Of a stretch of DNA of 64,000 nt, positions 23,811 to 36,899 are shown piece by piece. The notes under the pieces were generated by a model. The model had not been told where the DNA came from and did not search any database. It saw nothing but the letters and a program-made list of their open reading frames with translations. The stretch is from Congeria kusceri. Its lineage: Eukaryota; Mollusca; Bivalvia; Myida; Dreissenidae. Position numbers and translations under genes: made by a program. The DNA is taken from NCBI GenBank assembly GCA_027627225.1, contig CM051029.1, forward strand, positions 4,773,754-4,837,753, written 5' to 3'. Numbering within the stretch: position 1 is the first letter of the stretch; every line of letters begins with the position of its first letter.

Positions 23811-25033
23811 GATGTTGTCAATTTCTTTGGAATTGATAACCACGCTTGTTTATTTTAATGCTAAATTTCAAAATGATGTGCAGTTTGCAACAACAATCAA
23901 GAAAGTGTACATATCTTCATTGTTAATAACTATATACAAGTCTATCTACTCAAAACATTTACTACGTTTGAGAACCAAATTATAATAAAACAATCCCAAC
24001 AAACTGTGATAAATATAACAGAAGCAATAGAAATCATCAAGGGAGTGTATACACTATTTATTTAAACAAAGGTTTATATGTCTTTCAACGTCTTCATTTT
24101 TAATTAATATTTAAATCAGTTACGAGTTTATAGCTACAAACATTAAAGGACATGTCACATTGAAATCTTATAGGTTTGTTTACAAAGTCACTTCCAACAT
24201 GTCTGTGATGTGACAGTCACCATGGAAAAGCTAAGAAATGCAATAATTTATTGTAAGTTGCATCGCCACTGAAAACAATTACAAATGCATTCTATCAATA
24301 TGTAAGATATTAATGAATATTAGCATCATCCACCATCATACATGCTATGCATCCCGTGCAACAAAATTGAAAAAGTTAATAATTCAGCAATACTTAAGCG
24401 ATAAATAATTGTATTAGACATTTAGTATCAAATTGAAATTTCCACATTTCGATGGCCTTAATTTAGATCAAACTCAATATTTAAAAATCATATAAACAAA
24501 TGGAAATCTAATTCGAATCCAAACTGGAAATTAAAACAAAATCAAAGACAATTCCAGTAAAAAGTGTAAACACACTGAAGCACAAAAAAACAACAAGACA
24601 TGTTTGACAATATTATGCTTCCAAAAGCATCCTAGATGAAATGGTTTCTTTGTTATCCTGACAAAAGTTTTACATTTAATTTTGCAAATAAAAGAAAACT
24701 ATGGTTCAGTCAAGATTATATATATTAATTACATGTTATTTGTTTGCATCATATATAAGTTGCATCAAATCTTTAAAAAGAATAAGAATTTTAAGACCTT
24801 TGCATGTCTTCACAAAAACATGAAAAATGTGAATCAATTAAGTAACACTAAACAGTGTGTGTCATTAAATTGTTTTGTTTTTTAAATAAACCACATAGTA
24901 CACTTATTATTAAGAATTGTGGTTATAGTAATTAAACATAACTTCATAAATTTGAACTTTCCAGTCCCTATCACACATTTAAGAGTGTTTACTTTAGAAG
25001 TCTTCATAATATTAATGATGAGTAGAATGTTTT

Positions 25034-25150
25034 CTATCCACTGTTCTTTATCTCAGTCAAATTCCTTAGCCAGTGTTTGATGCAGCACTCCACCCGATAA
25101 TGATAATGGTGTTGTTCAAAGCAGACACTGTATGGCACTGGCAGCTGGAA
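25034..25150 (-). pseudogene. Coding-like remnant 1 inside the TIR element
   Basis: The frame is open on the - strand and reads 'LPVPYSVCFEQHHYHYRVEC' followed by 'CIKHWLRNLTEI', ending at TAG (25,034-25,036). The Cys/His-rich content looks like protein, not random AT-rich DNA. It is too short to name; it could be a transposase exon of the surrounding element. Confidence 0.35.
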
Positions 25151-25379
25151 TGTATGTAAAGTAAACTTACTATTATTTTTTGTGTGAGAAGTTGATCACA
25201 GAAAGTAGTTCAATTAATAATTGTAGTCAAATAATGCAATAAATGTTTTACTATACACTCCAATTTTACATACCTGTAACAATATTACACAGAAAATGTT
25301 GAGTCATAATAATAATTATTAAATCAGAGTTGGAGAAATTGTACTTGATCTCTGTAATGGTGTTATGCAGAAACTGCTT

Positions 25380-25617
25380 AAACAATGTGTTACTAACTTG
25401 CTCACATCAATAGAAGTGAACTGCATGTTCTGACCAAGTATTACTACATCCAATGTATATTTGATTACCTTCATCTGTCCAAATGACAATTTCAAATTAG
25501 ATGATTTTGTCCATATTGATATGCAGCCGGGTTGTCAGTGATGAACGTTATCAAGTCCAAGACCTTATTGTCATCCAAAGAGGCCCAAGAGCCACCATTG
25601 CAAAGTAGGTAATTCGT
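25380..25617 (-). pseudogene. Coding-like remnant 2 inside the TIR element
   Basis: One - strand frame gives 'NYLLCNGGSWASLDDNK' and 'VLDLITFITDNPAAYQYGQ' (25,492-25,617). A second frame continues as 'FGQMKVIKYTLDVVILGQN' and 'MQFTSIDVSKL' toward 25,380. A frameshift joining them is plausible. The family is not recognised. Confidence 0.4.
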
Positions 25618-26075
25618 CAAAAAACAAAAGTGTGTTCAGTATAATTTGTTTTAATTGTGGGTTCATTAGTTTAGAGTATTCATTTATTTAAAGGGACCAG
25701 TTCACAGATTGGTCAACTAACAATTTTCCAACTTTTTGTCACAGATTCCCACAATGAAAGAATAGCATAAATAAAGGAGCGAAATAACACAAAGGACATA
25801 TAAATATACTATTATATACCATTTTGTTAATGAGTAATCATCAGTGGAATACGTTATACTGGTTTTCAGCCAGCATGCTTCCCTGGTTGACAGTAATATA
25901 GTTAAAACTACAAAAAATATGAACTATTATATCGATAGCCGACAACTGGCCGATATCTATCCGATATGTACATTAGGTCTGCATGCTTGCTAGCGATAAC
26001 GGATATATATCGGGCCGTTTGTCAATGCGATATCGATATACCGATATCTATCAGATATATGCTTGCTGGCTGGGA

Positions 26076-26654
26076 TGCAGGTGTGTGTACGTCTATAAAG
26101 AATGCTTCTATGAATTATATCAAAATTGTAACAAAATTATAACCAAATGATAGGAAACATCTGACAAATCCATGGTTGCTAGGGTACCTTCCTATAATTG
26201 GTCAGTAACAAAGTGAATGGCTGATCTATACAGTATCTGGACTTTATTTAGTAGGAGAGACCTTAAATTTATATATGAAAGTCTCGCTGGCGTTGAAATT
26301 GTGTTCATTAGGGTATAAAAAGCTGTTTAGCTCTTAAGTGGCCGAATATACAGGAAAAGAGGCTATCCTCTATATCTTACAGATTTGGGGCTTATTGTTG
26401 TCAGCTATGTGGGCTAACTACCGGAAGCCTATATATTTTCGGCGTAGCTGTCTTAGATCACTTTTGACCTAGATTTCTTGCGATAATTTTATGCAGCGGG
26501 AAAATTGAATGCCAATAGAATTGGGCAATTTTTTTAATTTAAGGGAATGCAAACTTACAACAATGGTTTGATGTCTACCAATAACTGTTGCATATTTTTG
26601 GTGATTAAAATTTACATATTTGTTTACATAAGCGGTTAAAATAAAGTTATAAAT
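26076..26654. other. Non-coding stretch
   Basis: No gene or repeat structure that I can support was found between the 3.0-kb TIR element and the next inverted-repeat element. Confidence 0.5.
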
Positions 26655-26805
26655 ATAGGATCTGACATGAGTTGTCATTTTATACCATAATTTATTAAAC
26701 GAGTTCAGAAATTTTGTTAGTAAGCGAGCCTTTGGCGAATTTCTTGGACGAGTTTAATAAAATATGGTATGAAATTACAACGAGTGTCAGATCTTTTTTA
26801 TCACA
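26655..26805. mobile_element. Small inverted-repeat element (MITE-like)
   Basis: The left segment with 'ggatctgacatgagttgt' and 'ataccataatttattaaacg' pairs with the right segment 'cgagtttaataaaatatggt' and 'acaacgagtgtcagatc'. The arms are about 60-65 nt with mismatches and flank a short centre. No ORF. Confidence 0.65.
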
Positions 26806-28735
26806 TGCTTTTAAGGTAGAAAGTCCTTAATGGGACTTTTTTGAGACCTTGACTTTCTTATTAACTTTGATCATTAAATCTATTATGAAACCAAACTGTG
26901 AAATATAAACAAAACCTAACCACACGTTTTGACAAAAAATGCGATTTTTGTTATAACCCCTCATGTTTCTACTTCACCCTAAAATTTTGATGGGGTACAC
27001 TTAAAAAAATGAGTCACATATTGTAAAAATGTATTTTATTTATTCCTGAATAGCTTTAATGTATACGTTAACGATGTATCTTATGAAAAAGTATAACAAA
27101 CATAAGTACTAAAGTTGACCAACAATACTTATGACATTAAATTTGGCTAAGCCTATGGTAAAAAACAACAGATTTAATTACAATAAAAATACGCCAAACA
27201 CCCATTTTTGTAAAAAAAAATCCACTTTTATTTCATAGTATGTCAAAATCAGTAATACCAAAATATAATATAACCTTATCTGAAATGAAAAAGGTATAAA
27301 TTGACATAGGTTTACCACAAAAATCTCAAGGTATAACATTTGGAGTGAAGCAACCCTATGTTATAAAAAAAGTAAATCATGAGAAATAAGACAAGTAAAA
27401 AAGCAAATATTTTCCTTCTATGTTATTTTTTGTTTCTTTTCTAATTATAATCTGATAGCAGTATCGATATTAAATGAATTGTGTTTGTATTAATGTTAAA
27501 GAAATAGTGTTTTGTGTAAACAGTTTAAATACAAATGTAACTACCTGAGGTTCACATATGCTTGGTTACCAAATTATGAAAAATAATGAACACTTTTTAT
27601 TTTCATTACACTGTGTTAACAAGTGTTTAAAAAAAACTGGCAAATCTGTGTGATAACTTCATCAATACTCTTCTTGGAGATTGTGACTATTGGCAAAATG
27701 TCACTGTTTTTGGATAAAAAGGTGTCTCTTAGACCATTCTCATCATTTCGCCGATACATAATTTTCAGATGTTTTTTTACAGCGGCAGATCTCGTCAACA
27801 AGAACAGGTCCAAGTTTACACAATGATCAGTATTTTAAATTATCCAACAGAACACCAAACTCGATCACCCGACGTCCCGCTGTCCACCCATCTCGACTGA
27901 CTATTTTTCCTGTGAATGAATGTTATTTCACACAATTTTACTCATTGGATTACATAATGTAATATTCATTCACAAATGAAATAATTATTTTGTTTAGCCT
28001 ACATCAGCGGCAATTAGCAATTACAATGATCCCATTGGTTGACCCATACCTGAGAATGATTGTGCTCTGGAAAGTTTCGGAGTTATACGTAGATATTCGG
28101 CGAAGATCGGTATGAAATGGTCTATTCTAGCGTATTCAAAGTGTGCATAATTCTAAAAATAGCGCGCGGTATAGCTATGTTAATGTACATTCATCAATTA
28201 GCGTCCGAAGAATCATAAACCCGAGAATTTCAATAAACGGGGAATTTATATTTATAAACTTACTGTGCATGTTTATTTATATTTGAATGGCGGTTGAGTT
28301 TTATTCAGAATTAATTATAATTGCACCTTTCTTTCAACTTCTCCAGTAGATGTTATTCAGTCTCTACAAATATTTAACATCTTTCTATGAATAAAATGTG
28401 GTGAAAGAAGTCTCATAATACGTCAAAATGTCAACGAGTTCAAGTTACTTTTACTTCATTTGCGTAGCATGAATACAATATTTGCAAAACTTATGATACG
28501 TATAGTGCGTTATTTAACAACTATGTACACTCGTCTGCTGTATAATAATTTTCATTCATTCCCGCAATTATTTTCTGACAATGCTGATTTGTTAAATGTG
28601 CCTGACAAATTCATGTTTCAATTATGGTATTGTAAATTACTAACATTTAGGTTATTCATCATCACCGGTGAAAACATAGAAGGTATGATCGGTTTATTCA
28701 GGGTACAGATTTTTAATAATGTTTGAATTTATCTC
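26806..28735. other. Gene-poor stretch
   Basis: AT-rich sequence without recognisable exons. Short open frames near 27,620 and 28,460 have no domain pattern. Confidence 0.5.
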
Positions 28736-28739
28736 AAAT

Positions 28740-29345
28740 TAAATTTGGGTCCGATAAGTTTTCTTACGGTGTCCGAAAAATCTACAGTCCGAGAAGTCTC
28801 CTTAGTGGGGACTAAAAAAGCTGGGGTCCGAAAAGTCGCGTAACTGATCATCTTGTCCCTCTTGTATTATGTTTTGGGTAAAATATGACATCTCAATATT
28901 AACTTCAACGCCGATTGTCTTTTCAAAAGACATTTCTTGTTACTTGTTAAAGTGTCAATACAAACAGTATAACACTTACTCATAAAATATGATTGAACTG
29001 CATTTTGCAACAAAAAAAGGGAAATTCGTAACTCGAATGCTATCAGAAGATGATTACAACAGTGTTCATTTATTTTCAACAAATACATTACATTATTAGT
29101 GATCTTTTGATTGTTAATACTAAAATGGTGACTTTCTATCGCGGCTTAATACACCATATCGACCGCGATGTCCGGGTATACAATAATCTTACACTGGAAC
29201 GATTGTCCGGACTGCCAAAATGTTGTAGGAACCAATGTCCGGACTATCAAAACAATGTGGGAACGAAATGTCGGTGGTTTCATAATCACAAAGAAACACA
29301 TGTCCGCCTAGGTCAAAAATAGTGTAGGAACCAATGTCCGGATAC
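28740..29345. repeat. Degenerate 'gtccg' short-motif repeats
   Basis: The words 'gtccgaaaagtc', 'ggaaccaatgtccgga' and 'tgtccggact' recur irregularly in two clusters (28,745-28,850 and 29,165-29,345). This looks like decayed short-period repeats, not coding sequence. Confidence 0.5.
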
Positions 29346-29808
29346 CATATGTTTTAACACCTGGACTTGTTATATTGCCCTTATTGTTTACGTGGGTGTA
29401 ATTTAAGGGGTGTTCTGTTCTGCATACTTGTCTCCACGAATTTTTACAGCTTTCACTCATTATGATCATCATGGAAAGCCCGCTTGTTTGTCTCACCTGA
29501 ACGTTAGCATGCTCGTAATTTTGACGATCCGGACAGAGAGAAAATCCACTTTGCATAATATAAACACTTTTGCTGATGAAAAACAAATTAAGGTGGATTT
29601 GAATATATATGGAATGCAGAAGAATTAAACTTTTTCAAATTATCACTAAATATATTTTAAGCATCCATGTACTTTTCAGATTAAATACAAAAATGGCATT
29701 AATTGTAATGCCCCGTCATCTATAGATGCATGTCCTGTTCGTTCGTGATACTGTCATATAATTTTCGTTACTTTTTATTTTAAATGGAAAATGTGTTTAA
29801 TCATTCTA

Positions 29809-29988
29809 CGAGGGTTGTCCGTACTTCAGTCGTTGTGTTGCTTAGACTATGGAAATACAGGAAATTTAGCAGTAAAATATTATTAAAATGCAGAATATTG
29901 TTAGTGATTATGTTTGAGCAAAGACTCAAAGAGAAATTGTTAGATTATACTATTTCATTTTACAACACCAGTCTACGAACAACCCTCG
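29809..29988. mobile_element. mariner-type MITE, 180 nt, TA target-site duplication
   Basis: The ends are 'cgagggttgtccg' and, reverse-complemented, 'cgagggttgttcg': 13-nt terminal inverted repeats with one mismatch. They are flanked on both sides by TA (29,807-29,808 and 29,989-29,990). TA duplication and short terminal inverted repeats of this kind are characteristic of Tc1/mariner elements. It is too short to encode a transposase, so it is non-autonomous. Confidence 0.75.
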
Positions 29989-29990
29989 TA

Positions 29991-31077
29991 TACATTCATA
30001 AGCTTTGCTTTTATGTCGGGCGGCTTGCAAGTTACATTTTGAGGCAATCGTTTATAACGTCATAAATAACAACAACAGAACACAGTGGTACATATTGTAT
30101 AATTTTATTGACATAATTTATCAATAACAGCGCCATAACTAAGCTATGTAGATGTAATTTAACACAGTCTGTCATAGTCTGTGTTCATGCTAATTCAAAT
30201 TTACTGAATCAAAAAGAGAAAGTTGCGTTTGAATCTATATGATGATTAACGTTTCAATAAATGTGACAAAAACAACAAACAATAATTACATGATGGACCA
30301 CCTGAGTCCTGGCAAAGGTGAAGAACGTACTGTTGTGAAAGTATTGAGCACAATGATGGAAAAGTAGGCCATAATGCACTTCAATCATTTGTAAAGCTGA
30401 TTAACTATTATATTTCTTTCCCTATAAAAAACAAAACTTACGGTATTTAAAAGCACAAAGTATTTTATTATTTTTGAAAAAGGTCATTGTTTGTCTTAAA
30501 TGCAAGAATTTAAAAGAATCTAGACTAACCAAAAAAAAAGTAAAAGTATATAGAAAAAATTCATCAGGTCAACAACCAACAACCGTTGGGATTAAAAACC
30601 TGTCAGATTAACCACTTGGCCATTGGGAATTCTAGACAATGAAAAGCATTACTAACACTTTATTTAATCCATTTGAATAAACTTATTAATGCTTATGAGT
30701 TCAAAAGTTCATAATTTATCAGCTATTTCAAAACTGGAAATTAATCAATTGCAAGACAATTCAGAGCCATTATATTTTAATTATACTTTACATAATTTTT
30801 TGGAGCCAGTATGTATTAACTTCAAACAAATGGAGACAATACTGTTGTAAAATATACCAATAGCTCACCGAGCACTTCATGCTCAGGTGAGCTAAATTGC
30901 ACACAATTCATTTTATTTGGTAAAATGCAGTTGATATGGTATTCTTTATTTGAACCCCAATTGCAAACATTGAGATACAAGATTTTATTTCAAAAATGAT
31001 TCAGGCAAATGATTTTTAAAAAAGCATCGACACAAATTATACCTTGACAAGATAATTTGGGAAAGATGGAATGTAAA
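29991..31077. other. Gene-poor stretch
   Basis: No exon was identified. At 30,866-30,895 there is one isolated copy of 'gagcacttcatgctcaggtg agctaaa', which is the 3' end of the repeat element that follows at 31,078-32,452. It is a truncated relative. Confidence 0.45.
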
Positions 31078-32452
31078 AACAAGAGGGCCATGGTGGCCCA
31101 AAGCGCTCACCTGATAACTGGTACAGATGAAAAACATACTGTTGTGACAGGTTTGAAAATTAAGGTATATGAACAATACGCAAAGGGGGATAGGATCAAT
31201 TTGATTTAAAACATCGGTTAGTGCAATGGTCTAACTAAAGTACGCGCTGGGTAGTGGATGTGCGGCGTTTTTGCTAATGGATCTCAAATAATTGTTCTGG
31301 ATATTCTTACCTGACCCTTTTTCATTAAGTCAGTGACAATTCTGGCAAATACAGAAACAGTACATTGTGATGTCATTCTGCAGACAGTTTTAGAGAACTA
31401 GTTGCAATGCGCTAATTGCGATGGCTGTGCTATAAGGTTAAGTTTTGCTTTTTCTTTGATAATGTTCTGTCCAATGATGATAAATGATGTTAATGCAGAA
31501 TATGAAGACATCAATGTTGCATGTTCAAATAACTGCATGCAAGGTTTCCAACTGTTGGAAATCCAATTGTACCAATCGATTTGTATTGTCATACGCAAAC
31601 TGTGTAAGTTTGGTCAACATTGAATAAAAAAATCATGTGTGCAAGCCAATCATTGATAACTTGTTGATGTTTTTTCCCAGATACAAACGGCAATAACTCC
31701 GGTGTTTCTTGCCTGATCATGCTTATATTCGACTTTAGGGCACTAAATCTGGTGTTTCTGGCCCGATGTTGCTTATATTCGACTTCACCTTTAATCTTAT
31801 GGTCATAGATAAACTGTGCAAGATTGGTGAAGATTGGATGAAAAATGTAGTCTCGATTCTAAATAATGTCCATTTTTGCATATTTTTTATAACAAACAAT
31901 GGGAAATAACTCCAGTATTGATCGTCCGACCTTGCTTATATTCGATTTCAACTGTAATCTCATGGTAATAGACACACTGTGCAAGATTGGTGAAGATTGG
32001 ATGAAAAATGAAGTCTATCTTCTAAATAATGTCTATTTTTGTATATTTTTTTAATAAACAAAGGGCAATAACTCCGGTGTTTGAAACACGATCTGGCCCT
32101 TTTTTGCATCTGCTGAGATATGATGGTCATACACAAACTGTGAAAGTTACGCTAAGATTGGATGGATAGTTAAGTATATATGTTGGAAAAATGCATTTTT
32201 GCTCTTTTTTTTTGCATGATAAAGGGGCAATAACTGTACTGTTATTGTTGTGATCAGACTCAATAACAATCCCATCCGAGATTTTACGGTCATACATAAA
32301 CTGTGAAAGTGTGGTTAAGATTGGATAAAAAGTGAAGTCTCCAGCGTGAATAAACGAACCCAATTGTTGACGGCACACGGACGACAGACGGACGACGCAG
32401 GAGAGGTCCCCTATACGAATAGCTCACTGAGCACTTCGTGCTCAGGTGAGCT
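31078..32452. mobile_element. Composite repeat element 1 with internal 160-nt units
   Basis: It starts 'acaagagggccatggtggcc' with 'gctcacctga' and ends 'gctcaggtgagctaaaa'. 'gctcacctga' and 'tcaggtgagc' are complementary. In between, the motif 'ctgtg.aag.ttggt.aagattggatgaaaaatg' recurs about every 160-170 nt (near 31,600, 31,816, 31,979, 32,137 and 32,300). It has no coding potential. It shares architecture with 33,780-34,840 and 37,036-38,385. Confidence 0.6.
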
Positions 32453-32596
32453 AAAACAAACTCAGTGTATAAAAAAAATTGTCTGATATACTAATATTTA
32501 ACCTTGAAGTCATATAATATTAAAGTTAAATATGAATAGACAGAACTGCTAATTTTACTCTGTGCAGTGACCATTCAGGTTTGGTTGATATTACAG

Positions 32597-33374
32597 TTAC
32601 ATGTTCACTGCTCGAGAACAAAAGTTAACTGCCTGCTCAAACATGTCAACAGCTAAACCCTGTGCGTCTAAAGGCCTAACTATCTGCATGAGTTCTTCCA
32701 TCTGAGCAGCGTCAATTGGTGGTGGAACAGAAGGCACTTCTGGCAATGCAGAATCGTCAGCATCAGTAGCAGCTACAGAAGCATCCTCGTCAATCCCATA
32801 TTCCTCTTCAGAGACATTGAGATGTTCCGCTTCTGGATGGAAGAACATGCCGTCAACCCCTCTGTGACCCCGACCAACCTGTTCCACCATGCCCTGCAGT
32901 TACAGCTTGGTGTGTGTCCTGCCCCTCTCTCCTGAGGCATTTCCAGCCATCTCGGAAACGGTCCAACGCCCTCTGAATAAGTGGAACGTACACAAGGTGC
33001 AAGCACCACATGTGAAGTTCAGAGCTCAAGTCAAAGCGACCAGTTTACTCTAAATGGTGAAAGAACTAGTGGAACACGTTGGTGCATGCGGAGTACATGT
33101 TCCTCCAGAGCCGTTCGATCCTCTGGCTGTGGACGCTCTTCCCTGTAATGAAGGATCCACGACCAGGGCCCGATGAGAAATCATGAAGGCTCCCACGCCA
33201 GTATTCTTCAAACCTTTGTCAGAGCGGACTCTGGAAGGCACACCATTCATCCTGGTCTCAGTCATGAAGGCTTTCGTCATCGTTGCTGCACGGTTGTTAG
33301 TAGATGCCTGCAGGAAAACACACAGTCGCGAATACCCGTCAATGCCACCATGAACAACGAAAAATATGCAATAT
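32597..33374 (-). pseudogene. Integrase-like gene, DDE core and C-terminal exon
   Basis: After acceptor 'ctaaacag' it reads 'FFVVHGGIDGYSRLCVFLQ', 'STNNRAATMTKAFM' and '[10 protein letters not shown]', then loses frame near 33,168. In another frame it continues '[18 protein letters not shown]' and, after TAG and TAA, 'LHLVYVPLIQRALDRFRDGW'. An acidic tail ('DEDASVAATDADDSALPEV') ends at TAA/TGA by 32,597. The three catalytic acidic positions are present, but the frame is broken. Confidence 0.7.
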
Positions 33375-33779
33375 CTGTTTAGAAATGACAGCATATGGTG
33401 CTTTCAAGTGTGACGTGAGCTGAAGATACATCAATAACAGAGAGAGCATATACACTTTAAATAATATATCAGGATGGCCACTAAAAACTCCAAGCAACAT
33501 TCCTAGGTAACACCAAACAGGAGAATGATTGGCCACGAGGTTTATTACTTTGCATTATGTTGTTTTAAGGGTAATCTTGTATCAATTCATTCTGTAAATG
33601 TGGGTTATACACATGCAATATTATCACTATTATTTGGTTTACTTTTATCGCAATGCACTCCAGGTAGACTTTAAATGTTATTTATCAACATTTGTATGCT
33701 CTGATCATAATTGATCATAACATTGTGCCTTGATAATTTGTTGAAAAAATCAAAACAACATTAGCACGATTGGGCTAGT

Positions 33780-34840
33780 GCGTAAAAAATTCCACTAGCT
33801 CCAAATCGAAAGCACTAGGCCGGAGCGAAGACTGATTTTCAACGTTTGAAAAAAATGTGTAGGAATGTAGCAGAGGGTCAACCAAGGAACATTTGTTTGA
33901 AATTATTTTGAAATCCAATAAGAGGTTTTTGATGAGAAGATTGTCATGGTTTTCATGGTTGCCTATATAGCCATATACACGGTCAAACTTCCCCACCCCA
34001 GCATGGCCATGTTTCTAAACAAATCAAAATTATTGGAAGGAATTTGGTAGACAGACAAACAAGGAATATTTGTGTGAAATAATTTTGAAATCCAGCAAGT
34101 AATTTCCGATGGGAAGACTGTCAAGTTGCATATACAGCTGTTTACAGTCATAGTTACTAACCCCCTGGCGGCCATGACTTTTAACGCATCAAAATGATTT
34201 AAAGGAAATTGGTAGAGGTTCTCCCAAGGAACATTTCCTTGTTGCTTTTTTTAAATCCAGCGAGTAATTTTAGATTAGAACATTTTCAACGTTTTCAATA
34301 TAGTCCTATAAGGAAAATCGTCCGACCCCTGGTGGCCATGTTTTAAACGAATCAAAATGATTTGAAGTGATTTGGTAGAGGGTTACCATACCAAGGAAAT
34401 TTCTGTGAATTGTTTTTAAATGAAGCAAGTGGTTTCAGACACAAAGATTTCAAAGTTTTAACATAGCCTTTGAAGGAAAACTGACTCGCCCCTGTGGTCA
34501 TGTCTTTTAATAAATCAAAATTATTGCAGGAATTTGGTAGAGGGTCACTCAAGAAACATGTCTGTGAAACTATATTCAAATCCAGCCAGTGGTTTCTGAC
34601 ATCAAGATTTTTTAAGCTTTCCAGTTTTTTTTAAAGATTTATGTTACCATGGCAACCAGATTTCAATATTTTCAAATGAATTGAAGGAATTTGTTAAAGG
34701 ACCATTTCAGAAACATTCCTGCAGAGTTTGGTAAAAATCCGCCAAGAGGTTTCAGAGAAGTTGTTGAAATTAAATTGTTGATGACAGGCAACACATGCTG
34801 GACAAAGACTGACCACAATAGCGCACAATAGGTGAGCTAA
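33780..34840. repeat. Composite repeat element 2 with six units of about 165 nt
   Basis: The motif 'tttggtagagggtcaaccaagg' recurs near 33,870, 34,043, 34,210, 34,372, 34,531 and 34,690, alternating with 'ggccatg' and 'aaatcaaaat.att'. The block ends with 'aataggtgagctaaaa', the same type of end as the element at 31,078-32,452. It sits in an intron of the integrase-like gene. Confidence 0.65.
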
Positions 34841-34913
34841 AACTGCATATTATACAAAATCAAACAACAAATACATTATAGTCCTAAATATTCATTTACT
34901 GTTGCATATTTAC

Positions 34914-35204
34914 CTGATTAACTTGTGGTTTCATTCGATATGCCACAAAGAATTCGGTCCGGCTACTTTGTACACTCGGCGTCTAATGGAATGGCACCAT
35001 CTCAAGGCAACAGCTGCAGCATCTACACGTATGAGGCTGTCAGCGACCCTCTGTCTCTGCACTCGATGTCCACGACTCTGCAGCAGGCTTTGAATCATTC
35101 TCTTGCTCAGAGAAGGATTCTCCTGGGTAAATTCTCTAACTAGTTCATCAAGTTCTTCATTGGTCAAGGTTGAATATGTTTGGCGTAGTCAAAGACCAAA
35201 GTGT
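34914..35204 (-). pseudogene. Integrase-like gene, pre-core exon with two TGA stops
   Basis: The exon is 291 nt with acceptor 'ttttcag' and donor 'gtaaat'. It reads 'RQTYSTLTNEELDELVRE', 'RMIQSLLQSRGHRVQRQRV' and 'VYKVAGPNSLWHIE', TGA (34,931-34,933), 'NHKLIR'. In the family 'LWHIDGNHKLIRW' is expected, so the stop replaces glycine. A second TGA is at 35,189-35,191. Confidence 0.7.
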
Positions 35205-36899
35205 CTGAAAACAAATTGAGCATGCTTAGAGTTTTCTCACATGCAAATAATAGAAACTATCCATTGATATACTTTGATTTTTAGACTACAGTGATACACT
35301 CTTTGAACTTTTAATAACTTATGGATGGATAACTGAAAAAATTGGCTGTATCATTAGTATATGTAACATGTTTAACAACATTATTGCATCTTTTATTTAA
35401 CACTGTAAGTAATGTGTTGAATACGTGATATGCTATACAGCTTGCAAATTATGGAGTCTGACTGATTTGGAAGTTTTGCGTATTTTATGGGTAAGAAGGG
35501 GCGGGGTGAGGCACAGCGATCACATTTTGAATATCATTTTAGGGAAAGATCTAGGATAAAAAAAGGGGCAGGGTGCTGCTAAAACGGAGCAGGGTGCAAA
35601 TCCGGACCAGCCTGTAGTATATTAATTGGTCAATGAACATTTGCAAAAATATATTAAATTTCAAAAGTTATTCAACATTTCTGTGTTGACCAGCCCAGAG
35701 GGGCAGTGGGGGGGGAGGGGGGCAAAAAGGTGCAGCACCCTGCTAGTTTGTTCTAAATCTTCCCCTATCATTTGTACATCTGAATCAATTTTCTAATAAT
35801 TGAATTCCATTGCACGTACATATATAACACAACCGCATCCAATAATCACTTTCAAGGTAAAAGAAATATCTGACAGTAATTCTCATTAAAGACCTTTCCA
35901 AAAATGGCTATCATCTGCACAATTTATCTATTTATTTTATTATCAAATGATTGGACTCTTTATTTACACTTAAATGTATTATAAATAAAACTGGGCAGTG
36001 TGAGGTTCAGGCGCCCATAAATCAGTTTAAACCCACAATGCTTTGTATTGACCGTTGCAAGGCGTTGACCCTATTTTTATTCATGAATGTTTTATGTGTG
36101 TTATGTGTTTTTGTGTTGTGCCGTGTTGTTTTGGCAATTGGTCACTTGCCATAAATAAAGGACCTCGAGCTGCTAATGCGGTAAGCGTTTTTTCCTGCTG
36201 ACAGAGATTGAGTTTCACCGTGTTTATATTCAAATACTAGCATGTTCAACTACAGCTATCATACTGTACACTACACTAAACAACACATGGTACAGCTTTG
36301 TTATCAATTAATGAAAATAAATTATCTTTTCTCATTTTTGCAATGTATACAGTACAAAGGCAGGCTTGAAGCTTGAAGCATTTATTTGGTCTACAGTTAA
36401 AAAATAAGAATTCAGGCTTGGTCAATCTCTAAACAAGACATTTCAGAGAATATTTTTGTTCTTCACGGGTTTCCCTACAATCAATTCACCTGCTTACACT
36501 TGCCAAATTGCAGATTTTGAAAACCCAGGTCCAAACTAATGAACACTGGGTTTAAATTTAGAAGAGTGAAATTTTAAATTAATGTCAGCGGCAATTTTGT
36601 TTCTAGATATTTGTTAAATGCTCTTTAATGGTTATTTGTGGCAATAAAGAACAAGCACTTTGCAATAAACACCTTTTGTTTAATACAAATATTTGTCTGC
36701 CTTTTCAATATTGCTATTTAAGACGGCAATCACATAACGATTGGAACTTGAATTGTCACATGAGTGACGGATATACCCCTACAATATGGCCTTGTCACAC
36801 AACTATGGCATCCATTCGAAAGAAATGGACAGATAGAGAGAATGCTTTAATTTGTGACTGGTCAACAATGTATTTGGAAAGATTTTAATTTCAATAGGA
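35205..36899. other. Non-coding stretch in the integrase-gene intron
   Basis: I see a G-rich run near 35,700-35,730 and two similar 'ggggcagggtgctgc'/'gtgcagcaccctgc' segments (35,570 and 35,740) that could pair as an imperfect inverted repeat. No exon is supported. Confidence 0.4.

Larger units (their letters stand above)
23071..26075. mobile_element. 3.0-kb TIR element with subterminal tandem repeats
   Basis: The 15-nt sequence 'tcccagccagcaagc' at 23,071-23,085 is exactly complementary to 26,061-26,075. Inside each end are 'gatatc'-rich segments ('ccgatatctatccgatatgt'): more than four tandem units on the left and about one degenerate unit on the right. The interior has two short open blocks on the - strand (25,034-25,150 and 25,492-25,617) with coding-like sequence. 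A DNA transposon with decayed transposase is the likely reading. The superfamily was not identified and no clear target-site duplication was seen. Confidence 0.6.
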
